DNA of 8,523 nucleotides from Nitrosospira sp. (GTDB lineage Bacteria > Pseudomonadota > Gammaproteobacteria > Burkholderiales > Nitrosomonadaceae). The stretch lies in NCBI GenBank assembly GCA_030453055.1, contig JAKDLC010000073.1, forward strand, positions 1-8,523. The letters are read 5' to 3'. Shown one piece after another: positions 1-7,036 of the stretch (positions are counted from its first letter, which is position 1; each line of letters starts with the position of its first letter). The position numbers and the translations under genes were made by a program. The notes under the pieces were generated by a model that did not search any database, was not told the DNA's origin, and was given only the letters and a program-made list of their open reading frames with translations.

Positions 1-39
1 TATTAAGTCGTATTATCATGATTTAATTCTGTTTTTTTT

Positions 40-101
40 AATTTATTTAATTTATTTAATGCCATTCCCCTGACTTATCTTGTCATTCTCCTGACTTATC
101 T
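40..101. repeat. Short tandem repeats downstream of uvrB
   Basis: AATTTATTT is repeated at 40-48 and 49-57, with a partial third copy. An 18-bp unit CATTCCCCTGACTTATCT at 63-80 recurs at 84-101 with one mismatch (period 21). The stretch is just past the uvrB stop. No GC-rich hairpin is seen, so uvrB termination is unexplained. Confidence 0.6.
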
Positions 102-105
102 AAGA

Positions 106-2133
106 TTAAGGTTCAACAAACCCTACGAACAGTTTGTTTTTCAAGTTTTTTAATTCATCCCGGCAGTGCGCCGCCTGCTCGAACTCCAGGTTTTTGGCAG
201 CGTCCAGCATTTGCTTTTCCATGCGCTTGATTTCCTTCGCCAGTTGTCCTTCGCTCATGGAATCATACCGCGCCTGAACCTGCGCGGCCTTTAGATGTTG
301 CTGCGCGGTTTCAAGATTGTAAACCCCGTCGATCAGGTCCTTCACGCGTTTGTGCACGCTTCGCGGCGTGATGCCGCGTTCCTGGTTGAACCGAATCTGT
401 TTATTGCGCCGGCGCTCGGTCTCATCCATTGCGCGACGCATGGAATCAGTCATTCTATCGGCGTAAAGAAGCGCGGTCCCATTGATATGGCGTGCTGCCC
501 GGCCTATCGTTTGTATCAGTGAGCGCTCCGAACGCAGAAAACCTTCCTTGTCGGCGTCCAGTATCGCCACCAGCGATACTTCCGGGATATCCAGGCCTTC
601 GCGCAGCAGGTTGATACCCACCAGCACGTCAAATTTGCCCAGCCGCAGGTCACGAATTATTTCTACCCGTTCCACCGTATCTATGTCGGAATGAAGGTAG
701 CGAACCTTGATACCATGATCGGAAAAATAATCAGTCAAATCCTCGGCCATGCGTTTGGTCAGTGTGGTTACCAGCACCCGCTCGCCCTTGGCCGTGCGCT
801 GGCCGACTTCCGACATCAGGTCGTCGACCTGGGTAGTTGCGGAACGAATCCCGATTTGCGGGTCCACCAGGCCCGTGGGGCGCACAACCTGCTCGACCAC
901 CTGGCCGCTGTGAACACGCTCGAATTCCGCCGGGGTTGCGGAAACGAATACCGTCTGCGGCATCATTTTCCTGAATTCGTCGAACCGCAGCGGGCGGTTA
1001 TCCAGCGCGGAGGGCAGACGAAAGCCAAAGTCCACCAGGTTTTCCTTGCGGGAACGATCCCCTTTATACATCCCGCCTACTTGCGGAATAGTGACATGGC
1101 TCTCATCAATGATCATCAGCGAATTGGGGCGAAGATAATCAATCAAGGTGGGCGGCGGCTGCCCTGGTTTTTTTCCGGACAAGTGCCGCGAATAATTCTC
1201 GATGCCTTTGCAGAAACCCAGTTCATTGAGCATTTCCAGATCAAAACGGGTGCGCTGTTCGATGCGTTGCACCTCTACCAGCTTGTTGTGCCGGTGAAAA
1301 AACTCGATACGTTCGCTCAATTCAGCCTTGATGGTATCGATTGCCCGTAAAGTGGTGCTTCTGGGCGTGACATAATGGCTGGACGGATAAACGGTATAAC
1401 GCGATACTTTTTTTAATGTATGTCCGGTGAGCGGGTCAAACAGCGTCATGCTTTCCACTTCATCGTCGAATAGCGATACGCGTACCGCGGTTTCCGAGCT
1501 TTCCGCCGGAAATATGTCGAGCACATCTCCCCTCACTCTGAAGGTTCCCCGGCTGAATTCAATCTCATTGCGCTCATACTGCATTTCGACCAGGCGCTGT
1601 ATGGCCTCGCGCTGCGTAATTTTTTCGTTTTCGCGCAAATGCAGAATCATGCCGTGATAATCCACGGGGTCGCCGATACCGTATATGCACGATACGGTGG
1701 CGACGATTATGGCGTCATCCCGCTCCAGCAGCGCCTTGGTCGCGGACAGGCGCATTTGCTCGATGTGCTCGTTAATGCTGGAATCTTTTTCAATGAACAA
1801 ATCTCGCGAGGGTACATAGGCTTCGGGCTGATAATAGTCGTAATAGGAAACAAAGTACTCGATGGCGTTTTCGGGGAAGAATTCTCGCATTTCCGCATAT
1901 AACTGGGCCGCCAGCGTTTTATTCGGCGCCATGATAATCGCGGGACGGCCAAGCCGCGCAATCACGTGGGCCATGGTGAAGGTCTTGCCGGAACCCGTCA
2001 CGCCCAGCAGCGTCTGGAATGCAAGACCATCCTCTATCCCTTCCACCAACTTGTCGATAGCTTCGGGCTGATCGCCGGCAGGCGTAAACGATTGATGCAG
2101 CTTGTAGGGACTATTGGGGAAGGTAGCGATCAC
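106..2133 (-). CDS. uvrB: UvrB, excinuclease ABC subunit B
   Basis: UvrB is the helicase-like subunit of nucleotide excision repair. It receives damaged DNA from UvrA, verifies the lesion with its beta-hairpin and recruits UvrC for incision in the cytoplasm. Numbered from the chosen start, Walker A GVTGSGKT is at about 44-51, the beta-hairpin [10 protein letters not shown] at 97-106, the DESH Walker B box at 343-346, the helicase VI motif QTIGRAAR at 541-548, and a C-terminal UVR domain that binds UvrC at about 631-666. I chose the GTG at 2133 (675 residues, [12 protein letters not shown]...) because family members usually begin at this point, just before the conserved GDQPEAI. The frame stays open to tandem ATGs at 2175 and 2172 (689 residues). 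Those have a GAGAG about 7 nt upstream, but the extra 14 residues look non-homologous and would leave 1 bp to the divergent aminotransferase start. Identity is certain; the start is not. Confidence 0.98.
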   Translation of the reverse strand: MIATFPNSPYKLHQSFTPAGDQPEAIDKLVEGIEDGLAFQTLLGVTGSGKTFTMAHVIARLGRPAIIMAPNKTLAAQLYAEMREFFPENAIEYFVSYYDYYQPEAYVPSRDLFIEKDSSINEHIEQMRLSATKALLERDDAIIVATVSCIYGIGDPVDYHGMILHLRENEKITQREAIQRLVEMQYERNEIEFSRGTFRVRGDVLDIFPAESSETAVRVSLFDDEVESMTLFDPLTGHTLKKVSRYTVYPSSHYVTPRSTTLRAIDTIKAELSERIEFFHRHNKLVEVQRIEQRTRFDLEMLNELGFCKGIENYSRHLSGKKPGQPPPTLIDYLRPNSLMIIDESHVTIPQVGGMYKGDRSRKENLVDFGFRLPSALDNRPLRFDEFRKMMPQTVFVSATPAEFERVHSGQVVEQVVRPTGLVDPQIGIRSATTQVDDLMSEVGQRTAKGERVLVTTLTKRMAEDLTDYFSDHGIKVRYLHSDIDTVERVEIIRDLRLGKFDVLVGINLLREGLDIPEVSLVAILDADKEGFLRSERSLIQTIGRAARHINGTALLYADRMTDSMRRAMDETERRRNKQIRFNQERGITPRSVHKRVKDLIDGVYNLETAQQHLKAAQVQARYDSMSEGQLAKEIKRMEKQMLDAAKNLEFEQAAHCRDELKNLKNKLFVGFVEP

Positions 2134-2142
2134 AGGTATAAT
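2114..2142 (+). promoter_or_regulatory. Sigma-70 type promoter of the aminotransferase gene
   Basis: A perfect -10 box TATAAT at 2137-2142 lies 17 nt downstream of TTGGGG at 2114-2119, which matches three of six -35 positions. Transcription would start near 2149 and give a leader of about 27 nt before the GTG at 2177. The -35 box falls inside the uvrB reading frame whichever uvrB start is used. This is a prediction from the sequence; the weak -35 is the main doubt. Confidence 0.6.
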
Positions 2143-2164
2143 TTCCGGTTTGGTTAGTCGGCAT

Positions 2165-2169
2165 AAGGA
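2165..2169 (+). promoter_or_regulatory. Ribosome binding site deciding the aminotransferase start
   Basis: AAGGA, 7 nt before GTG 2177, selects this GTG over the upstream in-frame TTG at 2114 and fits the family N-terminus. Confidence 0.7.
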
Positions 2170-2176
2170 CATCATT

Positions 2177-3370
2177 GTGGAACTCTCAAAGCGCGTTCAG
2201 GCCATCAAACCCTCCCCTACCCTTGCCGTCACTGCCCGGGCTGCGCGGCTCAAAGCGGAAGGCAAGGATATCATCGGGCTTGGCGCCGGCGAGCCGGATT
2301 TCGACACCCCGCAGCATATCAAGGATGCCGCCATTATCGCCATCAACCAGGGTTTTACCAAATACACGGCGGTAGGCGGCACCCCCGGCCTGAAAAACGC
2401 CATCATTGCCAAGTTTAAGCGCGACAACGGTTTTGACTATACCGCAAAGCAAATTCTGGTGTCGTGCGGCGGCAAACAAAGCTTCTTCAATCTGATACTG
2501 TCCGTCATCGACCCCGGCGATGAAGTCATCATTCCCGCGCCGTACTGGGTTTCCTATCCCGACATTGTTCTGATCGCCGAAGGCAAGCCGATCATCGTCG
2601 AAGCCGGTATCGAACAGGGCTTCAAAATAACCGCGGCGCAACTGGAAGAAGCCATCACGCACAAGACCCGAATGTTCGTCATCAACAGCCCCAGCAACCC
2701 TTCCGGCGGCGTTTATACATCCGACGAACTCAAAGCCCTCGGCGAAGTTCTGCTGAAATACCCTGATGTCCTGATCGCCACCGATGACATGTACGAGCAT
2801 ATCCTGCTTTCCGGCGGCAGGTTCGTGAACATCCTCAACGCCTGCCCTGCCCTATATGACCGCACCATCGTGCTCAATGGCGTATCCAAGGCCTATGCCA
2901 TGACCGGCTGGCGCATCGGTTATTGCGGCGGCCCGGCGCAAATCATTACCGCCATGGAAAACATCCAGTCTCAGAGCACGTCCAATCCCGCTTCCATTTC
3001 GCAAGTCGCCGCCGAAGCGGCGCTTAATGGCGACCAATCGTGCATTGTGCCTATGGTGGAAGCGTTCAAGGAACGCAACGAGTTTGTTACCGGTGCGCTC
3101 AATGCCCTGCCGGGCGTCAGGTGTCTGCCATCAGGCGGCGCATTCTACGCTTTTGCCGATACGCGGGAGGCAATCGGACAATTGCACCGCAAAGGCGTGT
3201 TGAAAGACGGCAGCGATATCGCCTTTAGCGAATATCTGCTGGAACAGGGAGGTGTAGCGGTGGTGCCGGGCTCGGCGTTCGGCAGCGAAGGTTATATCCG
3301 CCTTTCCTTCGCCACCACTATGACCAACCTGGAAAATGCACTGCGGCGAATCGCGAAGGCGCTGGGCTGA
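2177..3370 (+). CDS. Class I pyridoxal-phosphate aspartate aminotransferase
   Basis: This enzyme transfers an amino group between aspartate and 2-oxoglutarate (oxaloacetate and glutamate) in the cytoplasm, linking the TCA cycle to amino-acid synthesis. From the GTG start it has 397 residues, the normal family length. Visible fold-type I landmarks are [10 protein letters not shown] near the N-terminus, W124 in [10 protein letters not shown]174 in [10 protein letters not shown]203 and Y206 in ATDDMYE, the Schiff-base lysine K238 in [14 protein letters not shown], and the carboxylate-binding R375 in GYIRLSFA. The start rests on AAGGA at 2165-2169, 7 nt upstream, and on the family-typical opening [24 protein letters not shown] at 2114 is in frame but lies upstream of the likely transcription start. 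The sequence resembles the Thermus-type subgroup rather than the E. coli AspC subgroup. Some members of that subgroup also transaminate prephenate, so exact specificity is open. I therefore leave the symbol blank (aspC, aspB and aatA are all used). Confidence 0.95.
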   Translation: MELSKRVQAIKPSPTLAVTARAARLKAEGKDIIGLGAGEPDFDTPQHIKDAAIIAINQGFTKYTAVGGTPGLKNAIIAKFKRDNGFDYTAKQILVSCGGKQSFFNLILSVIDPGDEVIIPAPYWVSYPDIVLIAEGKPIIVEAGIEQGFKITAAQLEEAITHKTRMFVINSPSNPSGGVYTSDELKALGEVLLKYPDVLIATDDMYEHILLSGGRFVNILNACPALYDRTIVLNGVSKAYAMTGWRIGYCGGPAQIITAMENIQSQSTSNPASISQVAAEAALNGDQSCIVPMVEAFKERNEFVTGALNALPGVRCLPSGGAFYAFADTREAIGQLHRKGVLKDGSDIAFSEYLLEQGGVAVVPGSAFGSEGYIRLSFATTMTNLENALRRIAKALG

Positions 3371-3409
3371 CCGCCCCGAATAACGGTCGCACCTTCGCAG
3401 GCTATTTTT
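3353..3409 (+). terminator. Probable intrinsic terminator after the aminotransferase gene
   Basis: Outer arms GCGAAGGCGC (3353-3362) and GCACCTTCGC (3389-3398) pair with one mismatch. Inside them, GACCG (3369-3373) pairs with CGGTC (3384-3388), directly stacked on the 3' outer arm. The hairpin spans the stop codon and is followed after a short gap by TTTTT at 3405-3409. On the minus strand the mismatch becomes a G-U wobble, so the same element could fold in the convergent transcript, but no U run follows it there. The 6-nt bulge on the 5' side and the delayed T run lower confidence. Confidence 0.5.
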
Positions 3410-4496
3410 ACCAGTATCCCGGCGGCACCATATAGAGCCCCGTGTCCCACTTCCATTCACGGATGGGATTTTCAGTCATGGCATCCTTGTCGTCAGGCTG
3501 CGCTTTCCAGTGAAAATCGCAGACACTCCCGTTGTGCCCCACGAAAGTATGTATGCCACCGTTCGCGACGCCTACGAAAAATGGCGCTTTTTCCAGCTTC
3601 TCCAACAGCGCTTCCGTCTTGCCGTCCGGCGGAATGTCGCGGTAGCCGCTGATGAGGACGTCGCAGCGCACACCGCTCGAATCCGGGATCGGCGACTTCC
3701 ACACGCGTGAACCGGCCTTCGCCATGTTAAGCGCACCCAGTTTCTCGCGCTCGCCCGCATCGGCCAGATCCTCGGCGGTTCGAGGCGAGTAGAACACAGC
3801 CGTCCATCCATCCTTCTGCAGTTCTTCGCAGACGACAGTGCCGCGCAGGTCGGCGTCCTTCACCCGGCGGTTGATCTCGGCAAAACGCGCGCCTTTGCCG
3901 GCGCCTTCATAGGCGGCCTTGACATTCTGCATCACCCAGCCGATGCACGAACTCTCCTGAATACGCGCAGCCCGACCCGACGCGCTTTTGATGACGACGG
4001 ACCCCGGCTCGATTGTCTCCATTCGCCAATTCCCGGCGCTCATGGCGTCCAGCTGCGCTTGCAAGGCTGGGCGATCCCCCCTGAGAATATCATCATGGAA
4101 AGGCGAATGATCCCCGTAGTAGCGCCCCACGCCAGTGTTGTCGATGGCGGCCTTATGCGCGTGACTATTGTCGGTAATGCTCTTGTCACCGAATTCCGCC
4201 ACCTTCTTCCAGCTTACCGTCTCGCTGCCCGCGGGCGCGGGACTTCCTGTTTTGGCGAACAGCCATTCAGCAATGGATAAAGCCGGTGGATCGGATATAG
4301 TATTGACGTTGCCATCGTGGTCGTAGTTGTCGATGATCTCCCACAATTTCTCAAGATTCCGCATCGTGCCTTCGATGACGTCATCACTGCTGATGCCGCT
4401 CATATCCAGATCCGGGTAAGCGTTCCGCAACTGCGCGGCATCAATGGATTTTCCCTTCAAGCGATCGATGAAAGTGGCATGGTCGAGTATGGGCAT
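3408..4496 (-). CDS. Uncharacterised protein with EF-hand-like N-terminus and possible Cys/His hydrolase core
   Basis: I do not recognise a named family. The 362-residue protein has no signal peptide or membrane segment. Near the N-terminus are two EF-hand-like loops: D29-x-D31-x-S33-G34 and N57-x-D59-x-D61-G62-x-V64 ending at S68. This suggests calcium binding, though both loops depart from consensus at later positions. The middle and C-terminal parts hold C184 in SSCIGWVMQNVKAAYE, where a Cys caps a predicted helix, and H316 in GGIHTFVGHNGSVCDFHW. This Cys-helix plus His-strand arrangement recalls NlpC/P60 or CHAP/papain-like amidases, but the Cys-His spacing is about 130 residues, longer than in classic NlpC/P60. 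It ends in GLYMVPPGYW. The ATG at 4496 has GGGAG (plus-strand 4504-4508) 7 nt upstream. The gene converges on the aminotransferase gene with 37 bp between stop codons and stands alone, with no evident partner or immunity gene. A hydrolase or secreted-effector role is inference only. Confidence 0.85.
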   Translation of the reverse strand: MPILDHATFIDRLKGKSIDAAQLRNAYPDLDMSGISSDDVIEGTMRNLEKLWEIIDNYDHDGNVNTISDPPALSIAEWLFAKTGSPAPAGSETVSWKKVAEFGDKSITDNSHAHKAAIDNTGVGRYYGDHSPFHDDILRGDRPALQAQLDAMSAGNWRMETIEPGSVVIKSASGRAARIQESSCIGWVMQNVKAAYEGAGKGARFAEINRRVKDADLRGTVVCEELQKDGWTAVFYSPRTAEDLADAGEREKLGALNMAKAGSRVWKSPIPDSSGVRCDVLISGYRDIPPDGKTEALLEKLEKAPFFVGVANGGIHTFVGHNGSVCDFHWKAQPDDKDAMTENPIREWKWDTGLYMVPPGYW

Positions 4497-4524
4497 TTCG
4501 TAGCTCCCGGAGATTACAGCAAAA

Positions 4525-4558
4525 AAGCGGCTTGACGAGAAATTGCGCGAATCCGCTT
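4525..4558 (-). terminator. Possible leader hairpin with T run upstream of the hypothetical gene
   Basis: On the minus strand AAGCGG (plus 4553-4558) can pair with CCGCTT (plus 4525-4530), followed by further Ts in CCGCTTTTTTG. The element sits in the predicted leader, about 30 nt before the ATG at 4496, so it could act as an attenuator. The stem is only 6 bp and the loop 22 nt, so support is weak. Confidence 0.25.
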
Positions 4559-4592
4559 ATGTGTCGGCTTATGCAGCCAGCTGACGCTAATC

Positions 4593-4620
4593 ACTTTAGC
4601 ACCAATTCTGAAAAGTTCAA
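4593..4620 (-). promoter_or_regulatory. Weak candidate promoter for the minus-strand hypothetical gene
   Basis: Read on the minus strand, TTGAAC (plus 4615-4620) and TAAAGT (plus 4593-4598) are separated by 16 nt, and each matches four of six consensus positions. Transcription would start near 4586 and give a leader of about 90 nt. The match is modest and could be chance. Confidence 0.3.
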
Positions 4621-4687
4621 TGTTGGTTGCTTGGAGGTGTTCAGCGCGGATGTTACAGATGATCCGGGTTTGTGTGCTAACAGTTTG

Positions 4688-4715
4688 GGTGCTGGAAGTG
4701 TTAGGTGCTGGAAGT
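4688..4715 (+). repeat. 12-bp direct repeat, period 16
   Basis: GGTGCTGGAAGT occurs at 4688-4699 and again at 4704-4715 without mismatch. The second copy ends on the first base of the predicted -35 box of the following promoter. A regulator binding site is possible; a simple local duplication is the alternative. Confidence 0.6.
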
Positions 4716-4743
4716 TGACGCGGGCGAATTCGCCATGTACGAT
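4715..4743 (+). promoter_or_regulatory. Sigma-70 type promoter of the PEP-CTERM-like gene
   Basis: TTGACG (4715-4720, five of six matches) and TACGAT (4738-4743, four of six) are separated by exactly 17 nt. The start would be near 4750, with a leader of about 88 nt to the ATG at 4838. I noticed no sigma-54 type -24/-12 element in this stretch by eye. Confidence 0.5.
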
Positions 4744-4837
4744 TCGCGGAAGCGACTCGAAGGAAGTTTTTTCGTAAAACCGAGTCAGGTAGAATATCGG
4801 GTAATTGACGGCATCCTGAATCTTAGCGGGAGTAGAC

Positions 4838-5767
4838 ATGACAACAGCCAATTTGAAGTTCGTAAAGCGCAACGCCGCCTCTGCCCTATCGGCCCTGTCG
4901 TTTATCGTATCGATCACTGCCGCAACGGACGTGATGAGCGCTCCCTTTATCGTTGGCGTATCCATACAGGAGCTCCTGACTCCTACATTCCTGAATCCTG
5001 CATCCCATTGCACCTCACCATACGAAGGGACGATAACCGGTAGCGGAATAAGCTCCCTGGGAAATGTTTCGGTGGAAGCCAGCAATTGCGTTACTCCCCT
5101 GCAGAATTCGTTCGCCTTCGACGACGGAAAAATGACAATTAGCCTGTTGAGCGGAAAATGGAGCGGAGATGAAATCTTTGCTGACTTTGATGGTTTGTTC
5201 ACTCCGACGGGCATTCCGTCAATATTCGCATTTACGGACACGTTCTTCAAAATAACGGGAGGGACGGGGGATTTCCAGCAGGCAAGAGGCGGCGGAGAAT
5301 GGTTCGGGCGTCAAGACATTTCCAGCGGAGAGGGATTTGTATTTGCAACCGGCAGGATATCCCATTTCAAAAATGATGGAGACGACGACGAGGACGATAG
5401 GGACGACGACGAGGACGATAGAGACCGCAAGAAAAAGGATAGGGACGACGACGATAATGATCGCAAGGAAAGGGACGATGACCGCAAAAAGAGCGAAACC
5501 GATCAGCGCATTGCCGGCAGCGCGGATAGTCTGGCGCTTACTGACGGCTCCAGCAGTACGATCACGGCCGTCGGCCTTGATAGCGGCTTGTTTCTCGACG
5601 GGCAGAGTCCCGGCCAGACCATTGGCGAACTTTTTTATCAGGATCGGGACGGGCAGTTACTTGCGATAAACGCACTGCCGGAGACGGGTTCTTTGGCCTT
5701 GATGGGAATCGGGTTGGCCAGCCTGGTGATTATACGCCGCCGCAAGCCGGCAAACTCCACTCAGTAA
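4838..5767 (+). CDS. Secreted PEP-CTERM-like protein with charged heptad-repeat linker
   Basis: This 309-residue protein is built for export and C-terminal sorting. Residues 1-35 form a signal peptide (basic start, hydrophobic core, cleavage likely after VMSA). Residues 36-178 are a beta-rich domain with two cysteines (C58, C83) that could form a disulfide. Its glycine pattern ITGGTGDFQQARGGG resembles small beta-barrel families, but I do not assign one. Residues 182-216 are five heptads ending in R (DDDEDDR twice, then DRKKKDR, DDDDNDR, KERDDDR). The C-terminus is a tripartite sorting signal: LPETG at 280-284, a hydrophobic helix to about residue 299, then RRRK. By family knowledge such signals are cleaved by exosortase (EpsH/XrtA) in Gram-negative bacteria, with the protein exported to the surface or matrix. 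No exosortase gene lies in this window. The ATG has GGGAG (4828-4832) 5 nt upstream. The gene is monocistronic, divergent from its left neighbour and convergent with fliR. The target of sorting and the function are unknown. Confidence 0.88.
   Translation: MTTANLKFVKRNAASALSALSFIVSITAATDVMSAPFIVGVSIQELLTPTFLNPASHCTSPYEGTITGSGISSLGNVSVEASNCVTPLQNSFAFDDGKMTISLLSGKWSGDEIFADFDGLFTPTGIPSIFAFTDTFFKITGGTGDFQQARGGGEWFGRQDISSGEGFVFATGRISHFKNDGDDDEDDRDDDEDDRDRKKKDRDDDDNDRKERDDDRKKSETDQRIAGSADSLALTDGSSSTITAVGLDSGLFLDGQSPGQTIGELFYQDRDGQLLAINALPETGSLALMGIGLASLVIIRRRKPANSTQ
5381..5485 (+). repeat. Degenerate 21-bp tandem repeat encoding charged heptads
   Basis: Five 21-bp units run in frame. The first two (5381-5401 and 5402-5422) are identical except for the last base. 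The next three (5423-5443, 5444-5464, 5465-5485) are diverged but keep the 7-residue period, each ending in an Arg codon. The pattern suggests recent duplication of one unit on top of an older array. Confidence 0.8.
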
Positions 5768-5792
5768 ACCGTTGATCCCGCGAGCAACGGTT
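5767..5792. terminator. Hairpin between convergent genes, possible bidirectional terminator
   Basis: AACCGTTG (5767-5774) and CAACGGTT (5785-5792) form a perfect 8-bp stem with a 10-nt loop, beginning at the last base of the PEP-CTERM-like stop codon. A second small CCGG-CAG-CCGG hairpin follows at 5799-5809. There is no clear T run on either strand, so termination may depend on Rho or the hairpins may only protect transcript ends. The fliR stop is at 5820. Confidence 0.4.
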
Positions 5793-5819
5793 ACAAATCC
5801 GGCAGCCGGTTAATCACGG

Positions 5820-6632
5820 TCAGGCGTCGGCCGCGCTGTCAGGTGACTTGCCGGCAGCGGCATTGACCACATCCAGCATGATCCGCAGCCCTTCCTCAAC
5901 CAGTTGCTCGATCACGGGAATGAAGTAAGGGAGCGACAGCATCAGCACCACCATTCCCACCATGAGCGTGATCGGAAAGCCCACCGCAAAGATATTCAGT
6001 TGAGGCGCGGCGCGGGTCAGGATACCGAGCGCCAGGTTCACGATCAGTAACGCCGTTACCACCGGCAGGGCGAGTCCCAGGCCTGCTTCAAAAATCTTGC
6101 CCCCCCATTCGGCGAGCATCTTCCAGCCACCAGCCGAGAATGGCTCGGCGGAAACGGGAAGCACGCTGAAGCTCTCGGCCAACGCTGACAACATCAGCAG
6201 ATGACCATTGATCGAGAGAAACGCGAGCGTCGCCAGCAGGCCGAGGAATCGGCCCACCACCAGTGTGCTGCCATCGCTCTGCGGACTGAAAAAGGTAGCG
6301 AAACCCAATCCCATTTGCAGAGCGACGATTTCGCCGGCCATCTCTACCGCGCTGAACACGATGCGCATCGCAAAACCCATCGCCAGTCCGATAATGATCT
6401 GCTGGCCGAGAATCAACAATCCTTCCGGCGAACTCAGTTCGACCCTCGGCAATGGCCCGATGGCAGGCGCAACGATTAGCGTGACCGCTATCCCCAGCCC
6501 GATCTTCACTCGCGCTGGAATAGCTGCGTTTCCGAGTATGGGCGCTGCCGTCACAAGCGCCAGGATGCGCGCCAGCGGCCACAAAAACGAAACCATCCAG
6601 GCGTTGAGATCGGCGGAGCTGAGCGTGATCAT
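5820..6632 (-). CDS. fliR: FliR, flagellar export gate membrane protein
   Basis: FliR is an integral membrane protein of the flagellar type III secretion export gate, where one copy joins the FliP/FliQ complex in the inner membrane at the base of the basal body. The 270-residue length is typical. The opening MITLSSADLNAWMVSFLWPLARILAL matches the family start, and about six hydrophobic segments follow, including GLGFATFFSPQSDG and the family-like NIFAVGFPITLMVG. The C-terminal tail after VVNAAAG is short and polar. The ribosome site before the ATG at 6632 is weak (AGAG very close to the start), so translation may be coupled to fliQ, whose stop lies 39 bp upstream. It is the last fli gene visible in this operon; no flhB follows before the convergent gene. 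Confidence 0.96.
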   Translation of the reverse strand: MITLSSADLNAWMVSFLWPLARILALVTAAPILGNAAIPARVKIGLGIAVTLIVAPAIGPLPRVELSSPEGLLILGQQIIIGLAMGFAMRIVFSAVEMAGEIVALQMGLGFATFFSPQSDGSTLVVGRFLGLLATLAFLSINGHLLMLSALAESFSVLPVSAEPFSAGGWKMLAEWGGKIFEAGLGLALPVVTALLIVNLALGILTRAAPQLNIFAVGFPITLMVGMVVLMLSLPYFIPVIEQLVEEGLRIMLDVVNAAAGKSPDSAADA

Positions 6633-6671
6633 ATCTCTGTATTGCGCGCGCTATTCAGACGGTGTTCCGTG

Positions 6672-6941
6672 CTATCCCACCATCCCCGGAATGCCCTCCA
6701 GTACCTGCCGCATGTAATCGACCATTACCGAGAGCATCCACGGGCCGGCCACCACCAGGGTTGCAAACAGGGCCACCAGCTTGGGGATGAATGATAAAGT
6801 CATTTCGTTGATCTGCGTGGCGGCCTGAAATATGCTCACCACCAGGCCCATCGCCAATGCTACCAGCAACAGGGGCGCCGAGACCATCAGGGTCACCTCC
6901 ATGGCCTTCTGACCTAGGGTCATTACGCTTTCAGGGGTCAT
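6672..6941 (-). CDS. fliQ: FliQ, flagellar export gate small membrane protein
   Basis: FliQ is a two-helix membrane protein, present in four copies around the FliP/FliR core of the flagellar export gate. The open frame extends to 6992 (106 residues), but the start at 6941 gives MTPESVMTLGQKAMEVTLM and exactly 89 residues, the standard family length. GGAGG lies 11 nt upstream of it (plus 6953-6957). Two hydrophobic helices flank the conserved SIFQAATQINEMTLSFIPKL loop, and the C-terminus is YMRQVLEGIPGMVG. It lies between fliP and fliR in the usual order, with about 95 bp to the fliP stop, slightly loose for this operon. Confidence 0.95.
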   Translation of the reverse strand: MTPESVMTLGQKAMEVTLMVSAPLLLVALAMGLVVSIFQAATQINEMTLSFIPKLVALFATLVVAGPWMLSVMVDYMRQVLEGIPGMVG

Positions 6942-6952
6942 TGCTTTATATG

Positions 6953-6957
6953 CCTCC
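6953..6957 (-). promoter_or_regulatory. Ribosome binding site of fliQ
   Basis: GGAGG on the minus strand, 11 nt before the ATG at 6941, supports the 89-residue FliQ. The spacing is long. An alternative ATG at 6956, overlapping this site, has no site of its own. Confidence 0.5.
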
Positions 6958-7036
6958 ATACGGTTTTCGACAGGACGGATGGCGTGAAACACAACCCATC
7001 ACCTGGTCATTTCCAATGGTGAACGCTACTTGACCC

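Larger units (their letters stand above)
4497..4837. other. 341-bp divergent intergenic region
   Basis: This non-coding stretch separates two divergent genes. It contains a candidate promoter for each, a hairpin with a T run in the leader of the minus-strand gene, a 7-bp GCTTATG repeat (4555-4561 and 4567-4573), and a 12-bp direct repeat just before the plus-strand promoter. I see no convincing small gene in it. Confidence 0.6.

Noticed and set aside
2..39. AT-only stem (2-6 with 23-27) followed by eight Ts at 32-39, resembling a plus-strand terminator
   Set aside because: The stem is only 5 AT pairs and no plus-strand gene end is visible upstream.
691..1350. 219-codon open frame on the plus strand inside uvrB
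   Set aside because: It lies wholly opposite a certain uvrB gene and has no recognisable motif.
2186..2800. 204-codon open frame on the minus strand opposite the aminotransferase gene
   Set aside because: Shadow of a gene with all catalytic residues intact.
4591..5250. 219-codon open frame on the minus strand opposite the start of the PEP-CTERM-like gene
   Set aside because: It is antisense to a gene with a clear signal peptide and good ribosome site, its protein shows no recognisable domain, and it would occupy the promoter region. Treated as a shadow.
6088..6582. 164-codon open frame on the minus strand in another frame of fliR
   Set aside because: Overlaps fliR entirely; low-complexity Arg/Gly/Ser-rich translation typical of an out-of-frame reading.
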